Source: Stramonita haemastoma (lineage: Eukaryota > Mollusca > Gastropoda > Neogastropoda > Muricidae). Taken from it: a DNA stretch of 55,000 nucleotides. Each line of letters starts with the position of its first letter. Positions within the stretch are counted from its first letter, which is position 1. The DNA is taken from the NCBI GenBank assembly GCA_030674155.1, contig CM060317.1, positions 41,397,093-41,452,092 of the forward strand, written 5' to 3'. Made by a program: the position numbers and the translations under genes. Positions 48,166 to 55,000 of this stretch are shown here, piece after piece. The notes beneath the pieces were generated by a model. The model ran no database searches, was not told the DNA's origin, and saw nothing but the letters and a program-made list of their open reading frames with translations.

Positions 48166-48378
48166 ATTCACACTATCTACCTTCTTGTTCTTGATTTATT
48201 TCTTTGTTCTTTGGTATATATTTTATCTTCTTGTTGTTTCATTTACTCTATTCCTTTCCATATTTGTATTTCTATTTTTAAAACTTACTTTTCAAACATA
48301 CTGCTTGCACTTTGGTGTTCATACTTCTCCCCCTTTGGATGAAAAAAGTCATTGTACTTAATCTACCACCCTCTGTAA

Positions 48379-48381
<3 letters not shown>
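48165..48381 (+). mobile_element. Orphan LINE 3' end
   Basis: T-rich UTR ending GGATGAAAAAAGTCATTGTA (stem AAGT cattgt ACTT), then ATCTACCACCCTCTGTAAAT. Same tail design as LINE J, diverged. Confidence 0.5.

Positions 48382-48472
<91 letters not shown>
48382..48472. repeat. (CT)n microsatellite
   Basis: CT run. Confidence 0.97.
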
Positions 48473-48477
<5 letters not shown>

Positions 48478-48800
48478 CCCTATATTTTTCATGCTATCAA
48501 CAAAAGAAAAACAATGTTGACATTAGCACTTTCTTGAATAACTGTTACAAGTTGATAACTATTTAATATGCATGATTTTTCTGCGACATCATTTTATTTC
48601 TATGGCTGGGTTATTGTGATTTCGGGTCTATAACCATGAAAAGGAGTAATGGTGGTTTTTCCTCTTTAATCAGACATAATCGTTGTTTGTTTATGCATTT
48701 GTTTTGCCAATGAAGAATGAACCTATTGCTAAATCCCAAGCCCATCAAATGTATTGTGGTCCAAGGCCAATGTACATTAAATCATTTCAGTGTTCAGTGT
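48473..48800 (+). mobile_element. Orphan 3' end of a LINE B copy
   Basis: TGTATTGTGGTCCAAGGCCA then TAAATCATTTCAGTG at 48750-48792 matches the B1/B2 terminus. The sequence before it is AT-rich and non-coding. Confidence 0.65.
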
Positions 48801-49310
48801 TCTCTTCTCCCCCAGGGCATGTGCAAGATGGCAATTGAGCAAGTCCATCTGACATGATCTGTGCAAAAATCTAGCCTTTTCACTTGGAAACAGCTCGAAT
48901 GGTTTCTGTTTTGTGCCTTACATATATTCTTGGACTATTTTGCATAAGAAATATCAACTAAAATGGTGTTGTTGGAGCTATGGAGGAGCCAGGATCAGGG
49001 GCTTTGGAAGTAAGCTGTGTGACAGTCATGTGGGGAAAAAGCCAGCCAGCCATAGAAGACAACCCATCACAACAGCATAAAAACTGTCACAGTGAGCTAT
49101 GTAATCCTGAACTACACGCCTGCGTGCTTTCTCCTAGCTGGGGTGTTCTGTTTGAATAAGACAGTCACATCTTCCTGTTTACCACCCACCAGCCGAGTAT
49201 TTGTTTCAGACACTTGGAGGCCTATCAGGTGGAACTCTTACTGATGATGTGTTTGCAGCAGGAGATGTGTGGGTACATGATGTACCATTGGGTACACTTA
49301 TACCCAGTAA
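48801..49310 (+). other. Probable 5' UTR of LINE C
   Basis: Non-coding leader. The palindrome-like TGGGTACACTTATACCCA lies near 49289-49306. The frame of ORF1 is closed upstream by TAA at 49308-49310. Confidence 0.4.
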
Positions 49311-50358
49311 CGTACTCTCACACTGCTGCTTGTGGCCATTTTTCTTTTCACCCGTCAGAAAGTAGCACTTGGAGGAGATGTGGAGAATAAACCTGGACCT
49401 GACGCCATAGATGAAAAGAGGGAACTTTTTGTGAACAAGTTTGAAAACAGACTGATTCAACAGTTCTCTTCACTGGAAAAATCACAGGCAGTGCAGGGAC
49501 ATGGCAAGAGTCTGAAAAAGATTTAAAAGAGCCAGTCTGGTATGCAGGGAACGATCACTCAGCTGTGCCTTAATGTGGCAGAAATAGGCAAAACCATAAA
49601 TAAAAACAGTGCAGCAATTGAAAGTGTACAGACAGAGCAGGAACAGTTGCATGAGTCAATCTGTGGGCTTCATGAAGAAATAAACCATTTGGAGAGCTTC
49701 TCAAAAAGAAGCAATATGAAGATACTTGGAATTCCACAAGTTGAAGGGACAGAGGATGGTGTTATTTGTGCAGAGACTATGCTCAACATATTACAGACCT
49801 ACATACCTGACTAGCACTGGGCTAATGACGTCATTGAACGTGCCCACCATTTGGGAAAACCTACCCCTGGCAGCCCTGGCAGATGACCCTGAAATTTCAA
49901 AGGTGGGGAGACGTGATGTGTGTCATGACTGACCATGCTGCACGGTCACAGATGAAGGAGAAGGGGCTGACAATGGCACAGGACCTGACCCGCAGACAGT
50001 CAGCACAGCTGAGGGAGCTGAGGGAGGAGGGGAAGACCAGCTATTTTCTCAGAGGCAAGCTACATGTAAAAAGCCCTGATATCCGTACTACATGACATAA
50101 TGCAACGTGGCGGGAAAATCCTCACAGGTCAGAGGGGGGGCTCTGGGCATTCCTCATCAGCTGTCATTGCTCACCCTACAAGGAGAGAAGTTTTTTCATG
50201 ATCTCACAGCAGGGGCAGACACCTCTTCATACATGCCTGACACTGGTATGCAGTTACAAGCACGAGGAAGCAGTTCCAGTGAGCTGCAGTCCAATCTATC
50301 TCATGCATGGGGCTTGAAGGAAGATGGTTCCTCCAGGTATGGGAATAAGAGGAAATAG
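49311..50358 (+). pseudogene. LINE C ORF1 with 2A-like leader, coiled coil and CTD
   Basis: The open frame begins after TAA (49308) with a hydrophobic run TLLLVAIFLF and then GGDVENKPGP (49371-49400), a 2A-like motif. No ATG is in frame before it. A TAA follows LKK at 49523-49525. Other frames then carry the coiled coil (AAIESVQTEQEQLHESICGL), the RRM-like start NMKILGIPQVEG, NDVIERAHHLGKPTPGSPG, and the CTD MAQDLTRRQSAQLRELREEG. The end is GNKRK and UAG at 50356-50358, in the same sequence context as the B1 and B2 junctions. At least three frameshifts or stops. It is the same ORF1 type as B1/B2, which show no 2A motif. Confidence 0.75.
49374..49400 (+). other. Degenerate 2A ribosome-skipping motif
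   Basis: Reads GDVENKPGP. The canonical 2A ends D-x-E-x-N-P-G-P, with skipping at the G-P bond. Here the required Asn is Lys (AAA), while D, E and PGP are kept and a hydrophobic leader precedes. 2A-like leaders are known in LINEs of sea urchin, amphioxus and molluscs. Skipping is probably lost in this copy. Confidence 0.75.
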
Positions 50359-50417
50359 AGGTGTGGCCAAGGCCTGGAGCACAGTTCAAACACACACAGT
50401 GACAATATCACACTCTC

Positions 50418-51614
50418 ATGCAGATATACTCTCATGAAGATATACATGATCGGCCCTCTGTAGTAAATAAAGATGGTTTTCTTTCTTTTCTTATTACAAA
50501 GTTATCAGACCCAGATTTTGTGAGCTATGCTATCTCTTTTGATATAGTTTGCCTTGTTGAAACAATTACTATTCCTGATTTTGATTTTTATCTACATTTC
50601 AGTGACTTCATGGTTATTCATAACCCAGCAGTGAAGCTGTCTAAAATGGGTCGCAGATCAGGGGGGACTGTGTTGTTAATCAAGAAAACATTAAGCCAGC
50701 TTGCTAAGATTATTGAAACAGGTTTTGAAAATTTGTTTGTATCTTATATCTGTACGGATATCAGGGCTGAATAAATATCTTTGCTCACACCAAAAAGTGT
50801 TTTGCTTATTTTGACAATAAGCAAAACGCTTTTTGGTGTGAACAAAGATATTTTGTTTATAGGGATGTACAATCATCTTGTAAACAGTGAGCACTACAGA
50901 AATCAAACTCTTCATAATAACCTTGAAATGCTAGAACAGTTTCTTCTTCCAAGATATGAACTGGTGGAGGATGTGTATTTTGTCATTACAGGTGACATGA
51001 ACGCCAGAATTGGAGAGTGGAGTCTGGAAGAAGAAAGTGCATATGAGATGTTTGTACACAATGATGTTGGTTTGTTTGCTAGAAGTTCTAAAGACCGTGT
51101 TACAAATGGTTTTGGAAAGTCAATGATTAAACTGTGTTCTACTTTGCAGTTAATCCCTTTAAATGGCTTGTGTGCTGGGGACAAAGAGGGTCACTTTACT
51201 TTCCTTTCTGAATGGGGAAACAGTGTGATTGATTATTTTTTATGCTCTGTTGATCTGTTGTTTAGTGTGAAAGATTTTTGTATTACTAATCATATGGAAT
51301 CAAATCATTTGCCCCTAATATTGCACTTAAAATGTGTACACAATGAGAAATTGGATGAGGAAGCAAAAAACAATTCTTACAAGAAATTTCAATGGAATGC
51401 TGAAAAATCAGAGCTGTTTCTAGAATTTTTAGCATCAGAAGAAGCCACAAATATTCTGGCAGATTCCACTGATGATATCAACCTTAACAGAGAAACTGCT
51501 GTTGACAAATTGACAGCCTTACTGCAGAAGGCAGGGCAGCGCATGCAACACAGGGTTAATATGGAAAGACGTGCAAGGAAAACAAACTATTGGTTTGACT
51601 GGGAGTGCCCATAG
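50418..51614 (+). pseudogene. LINE C endonuclease domain
   Basis: AP endonuclease of a B-like LINE: VCLVETITIPDFDFYLHFSD, KLSKMGRRSGGTVLLIKKT, FVITGDMNARIGEW near 50992, and HMESNHLPLILHL (N for the usual D before HLP). An inverted duplication at 50774-50852 breaks the frame in the middle. The C-terminal linker reads ARKTNYWFDWECP and then TAG. The downstream RT is missing: LINE G occupies 51740-54175, and only thumb sequence resumes at 54180. Confidence 0.8.
50774..50852. repeat. 37-bp inverted duplication (hairpin) in LINE C endonuclease
   Basis: Left arm 50774-50810 and right arm 50816-50852 are reverse complements with two mismatches around a TTGAC loop. The right arm is the original coding sequence (KTLFGVNKDI, aligning with KGLFATDKNI in B2). 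Confidence 0.95.
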
Positions 51615-51739
51615 AAAAAAAAGTGTGCAGCCAGCAGAGCACTGACTGACAAGTTCATTTGTAGGGAATGTACAGAGGACTGAAAGACTTACAGAGAAAA
51701 AAGGTTGGAGCATCAAAATTGGGTAAAGAAAAAGAAAAT

Positions 51740-54175
51740 AGTAGTAGTAGGCCTCAGTCAGTTGGTGTTGACTATGGAATTTGTGCCAAAAGAAAGTTCA
51801 TTTGTTCAGCGACGACGCCGGCTGTTGCTGGTCAGTCCAATACAAGAGTGGCAGTCTCTGTTGTATCTGATGCAGATGTGGCTTGTTGAGGTGGCTGGAG
51901 TCCATGCCTTCCGCTTGGCTCTCTTTTTGTTTACTGCGGTGTGGATCTTTTCTTCACCACACTTCAGCTGTTTGTGGAGAACACTGCGCCATTTGTTGTG
52001 GTCAGCCACTACCTCCTCCCAGTTCTCTGTGTTGATGTCCAGGGTTTTCACGTCATGCTTGCAGACGTCTTTGTAGTGCAGTTGGGGGTGGCCAATGCTT
52101 CTCTTGCCAGAGGAGATATTTAGGAATGCGTCCATCCTCCATCCTTCACACGTGACCAAGCCATCTGAGTGCATTGTCTGAGGAGTGTGTATATGATGGG
52201 AAGACCTGCAACCTCGAGGACCTGAGCATTGGTAACTTTGTCACTCCGGTGGATGCCAAGGATGTGACAGAGATAGTGCAGGTGGAAGATGTTTCATTTG
52301 TGCTCCTGTTTTGAGTATGTTGTCCATGTTTCACTGCCATAAAGGAGAGTGCTGATGATGCAGGTGTTGTACACTGCCATCTTGGTGGAAATTGTCAGCT
52401 TTGGGTTCTCCCAGATGCAGGTGGTGAGGCGTCCTAAGGTCGTAGCAGCCTTGCTGATGCGCTTGTTGATCTCGACATCAAGGCACGGTTGTCACTGATG
52501 GTGGATCCCAGGTATGTGAACTGGTGTATGACATCGAGCTGGTAGTTGTCAATGCTGATGACTGGTGTAGTAACCACATCCTGACTCAGCACATTTGATC
52601 TTTTTTAGGCCGATTGTCAGTCCGAAGTCTGCAGGTCTGGGAAAACCTGTCCATGAGGAATTGGAGTTCTTGCTCAGTGTACGAAGTGACAGCAGCAGCA
52701 GCAGCAAAAAGCATGTCCCTAATTGTTTTCTCAATCACTTTTGTTTTTGCTTTCAGCTGAGCCAGGTTGAATAGTTGACCACTGGATCTGGTGCATAGGT
52801 ATACACCTTCTGTTGCAGTTCCAAAAGCGTTCTTTATGAGCAGGGCAAAGTAGATGCCAAAGAGGCTGGGAGCAAGGACACAGCCTTGCTTGACTCCACT
52901 CTTGATGTCAAATGGGTTGGACATGCTGCCCTCATACTGGATTGTTGCCTTCATGTCATCATGAAAGGATCTGATGAGGCTATGGAGTTTTGGGGGGCAA
53001 CCAATTTTTGGGAGGATGTTGAATAGCCCTTCCCTGCTGACTAGGTCAAAGGCCTTGGTCAGGTCTATGAAGGCTATGTAAAGGGGTTTGTGTTGTTCTC
53101 TGCATTTCTCCTGAAGTTGGCATTGGGAGAATATCATGTCCATCGTGGAGCATTCAGCTTGGAAGCTGCATTGTGACTTGGGGTAAACACGCTCAGCAAG
53201 GTTTTGGAGGCGCACAAGCATGACACAAGCGAAGAGTTTTCCTACAATGCTCAGGAGAGATATGCCTCTGTAGTTGTTACAGTCACTCCTGTCACCTTTA
53301 TTCTTGTAGAGAGTGATAATCTTGTCATCTCTCATGTCTTGCGGCACGGCTCCCTCCCTCCAACACTGGCATAGGACGTCATGAAGGGGCTGTAGTAAGG
53401 TGTCTTTACAGCTTTTGATGAGGTCTGGTGGAATGCCATCAATTCCAGGTGCTTTGCCACTAGCTAAGCTGTCAATTACTTTGCGGAATTCAGCAAGGGT
53501 TGGTTCAGTATCTAGTTCCTCCATGATGGACAGAGGCTGAATGGCATCAAGGGCTGAGTTGGAGACTGTGTTCTCTCTAGAATAGAGCTCAGAGTAATGC
53601 TCCACCCACCTGTCCATCTGACTGCTCTTGTCGGTGATCACCTCCCCATTAGACATCTTGAGTGGGATGGTTTTTCTCTGTGTTGGCCCTAGAGCTGTCT
53701 TGATGCCTTCATCCATTCCTCTGATGTGGCCTGAGGCAGCTGCAGACTGGATGGAGGCACTGAGCTGTTGCCAGTATTCATTGGCACAACATCTTGCAGT
53801 CTATTGCACTTTGTTTCTGGCTGCTCTGAGTGCTTGCAGGGATTTCTCACTAGGGGAGCACTTATACTCAGCAAGGGCAATACGCTTTGCATCAATGACG
53901 GGGGACAGCTCGCCAGAATTGGCATCAAACCAGTCATTGTTCTTGGAGGTCTTTTTCTCAAAGGTTGCAAAGGCTGTTTTCTAAATGGCTTCCCGGAGGT
54001 GGTTCCATTTCTCAGAGGCTGAGCTTTGCTGGTGTTCATCAGACAGAGCTTCTTTGAGAGACTTGGCAAATTCTTCAACTTTCTCTGGAAGATGCATGGA
54101 GGTGGTATTGATGCAAGGCTTGCCTTTCTGTTTGGAGCTCTGGAGTTTCTTTGGATGAAGTCTGATCTTGCAGCA
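51740..54175 (-). pseudogene. LINE G: reverse transcriptase with lost catalytic DD, 5'-truncated
   Basis: Minus-strand LINE of a widespread invertebrate/fish-type family (clade not assigned). From right: linker fragments (54078-53689, frameshifted), then RT 53716-52586. RT motifs: SGKAPGIDGIPPDLI, DCNNYRGISLLSIVGK, motif A IAFIDLTKAFDLVS, SGVKQGCVLAPSLFGIYFAL. The catalytic site reads LFAAAAAVTS where FADDAAV is expected (52712-52683). After frameshifts the thumb and C-terminus appear as LHYKDVCKHDVKTLDINTEN and a degenerate RDCHSCIGLTSNSRRRR (relic of a C-terminal zinc finger), ending in a (TAC)n-type tail at 51740-51751. Not functional. Confidence 0.85.
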
Positions 54176-54600
54176 ACCTAAGTATCTTTTGACACAGCAC
54201 TAGAAGAGTATGCTAGGCATGCAAAACATAAAGTTTTTGAGATTTTGAAAATAATATGGGCCTTGGGCAACATGGATATGTTTGTGTTTTTTAAGCCCAG
54301 GTCAAACCTATGTTGTTGTATGCTTCGGAGCTCTGGGGATTTAAAAATTTCACTGTATAGAATTGGTGCATTTATTTGCTTGCAAATGTTTGTTAAATGT
54401 TTACCCCAAAACTCTAACACAATGATCTATGGGGAAACAGGATGTTATCCTATTTATATTGATAAGATCTATTGCATACTGATTTAAACTTCAAATTTAA
54501 TATGTCTTTATGCAGATTTCCAAAACAGGCATATTTGATGACTGCAAGCAAGATCCCAGAACTCACCGAAAGACAATAAGATATAAAAAAATAACTGGTC
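54176..54600 (+). pseudogene. LINE C remnant: RT thumb and connection region
   Basis: In changing frames: VKPMLLYASELWG (54300-54340), matching IKPILLYASEVWG of B1, then MIYGETGCYPIYID matching MVYGEAVRYPLFIN, and RFPKQAYLMTA matching RLPRQAYEMQL. It is the right-hand remainder of LINE C beyond LINE G; the RT palm between them is absent. Confidence 0.7.
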
Positions 54601-54733
54601 ATATCGTATTAAAAGATTTTACCTTTTTGGTTAATCTCAAGTGTGTGTAAATGGTGGGGTGGGACATGAAAAAGTTTTTTTGTAAAAGAATTAAAGCAAT
54701 GCAGGATCAATTGTTTATACCAAGACTGGCATG
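54601..54733. other. Unassigned AT-rich DNA
   Basis: No gene recognised. Confidence 0.35.
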
Positions 54734-55000
54734 CCAATCCAATCCAATGATGGTGCTTATAGCCCCGCCGATCACATAGGCCATATCAGGGCTATCACCT
54801 CGTCACATTTTAAAACTCATATTAAAAGTGTGCGACTATGTACAGTTTAAAACGAGGTATAAAACCAACTCAACTGTCCTTGCTTGTATTGACGCCCCGG
54901 TCGACCATAAGGGTCAGCCCAGGATGGCCCCCGCATCGTGGGAAAACCCACATCGGTCACACTTAAAACAAACTTGTCCTTAGAGACCAACCATACCACT
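54734..55000 (-). mobile_element. LINE I 3' UTR, second copy, inverted, runs off the window
   Basis: The reverse complement matches 28819-29111, including the (ATTGG)n tail at 54734-54748 and the CGACC...GGGCGTC block. It lacks a segment of about 30 bp present near 28850-28885 in the other copy. The coding part lies beyond base 55000. Confidence 0.85.

Noticed and set aside
49311..49400. Functional 2A ribosome skipping
   Set aside because: The essential Asn before PGP is Lys and the ORF lacks an in-frame ATG and soon meets a stop; kept only as a relic.

Overview
The window is intergenic or heterochromatin-like DNA from an animal, and a marine mollusc (perhaps a gastropod) is the best guess. 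The reasons are very abundant (CA)n, (CT)n and (TA)n microsatellites, several non-LTR retrotransposon (LINE) families with ORF1/ORF2 layouts reported from molluscs and other marine invertebrates, a 2A-like peptide at the start of one LINE ORF1, and tRNA-derived SINEs whose core resembles the Deu domain. I see no host protein-coding gene, rRNA or free-standing tRNA gene. Nearly every long ORF is either a decayed transposon gene or a by-product of a simple repeat.

Layout. 1-6130: LINE 'A' (+), with an ORF1 carrying an SGNH/GDSL esterase domain (cut by the window edge) and a broken endonuclease-RT ORF2 ending in a (TTCTGA)n tail. 6899-13168: LINE 'B1' (+), with an L1-like ORF1 that holds a 48-bp minisatellite, a single in-frame UAG, then endonuclease-RT. 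13250-13930: two SINEs. 13986-22112: a gag-only LTR retrotransposon with 165-bp LTRs, interrupted in gag by LINE 'J' (+) and in its 3' LTR by an L2-like LINE 'D' (-). 22800-28370: LINE 'E' (+), interrupted by the nearly intact RT of LINE 'F' (-) and by a SINE-like unit that itself carries a small TIR element. 28577-29111: 3' end of LINE 'I' (+). 29900-30250: a dense array of heat-shock elements followed by 55-bp palindrome repeats. 30580-36330: microsatellites, SINEs, a duplicated T-rich block and a possible solo LTR. 36317-39505: decayed LINE 'H' (-), related to F. 39560-41030: microsatellites and SINEs. 41489-47260: LINE 'B2' (+), a sister of B1. 47260-48800: simple repeats and orphan LINE/SINE 3' tails. 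48830-54600: LINE 'C' (+), related to B, with a damaged 2A motif, a hairpin-forming inverted duplication in its endonuclease, and LINE 'G' (-) in place of its RT palm. 54734-55000: 3' end of a second LINE I copy (-), running off the window.

What stands out. (1) The same UAG with a similar downstream context separates ORF1 from ORF2 in three diverged LINEs (B1, B2, C), two of them with both ORFs in one frame, which suggests translation by readthrough. (2) The SINE core is joined to two different tRNA heads and two different LINE-type tails; one tail shares a covarying 3' hairpin with LINE J and the other is the L2 3' end. (3) The nested insertions can be dated relative to one another, with exact target-site duplications at four junctions. 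(4) A 10-bp-phased heat-shock element array sits in repeat-derived DNA. LINE letters are local labels; I did not assign clades beyond what is stated.
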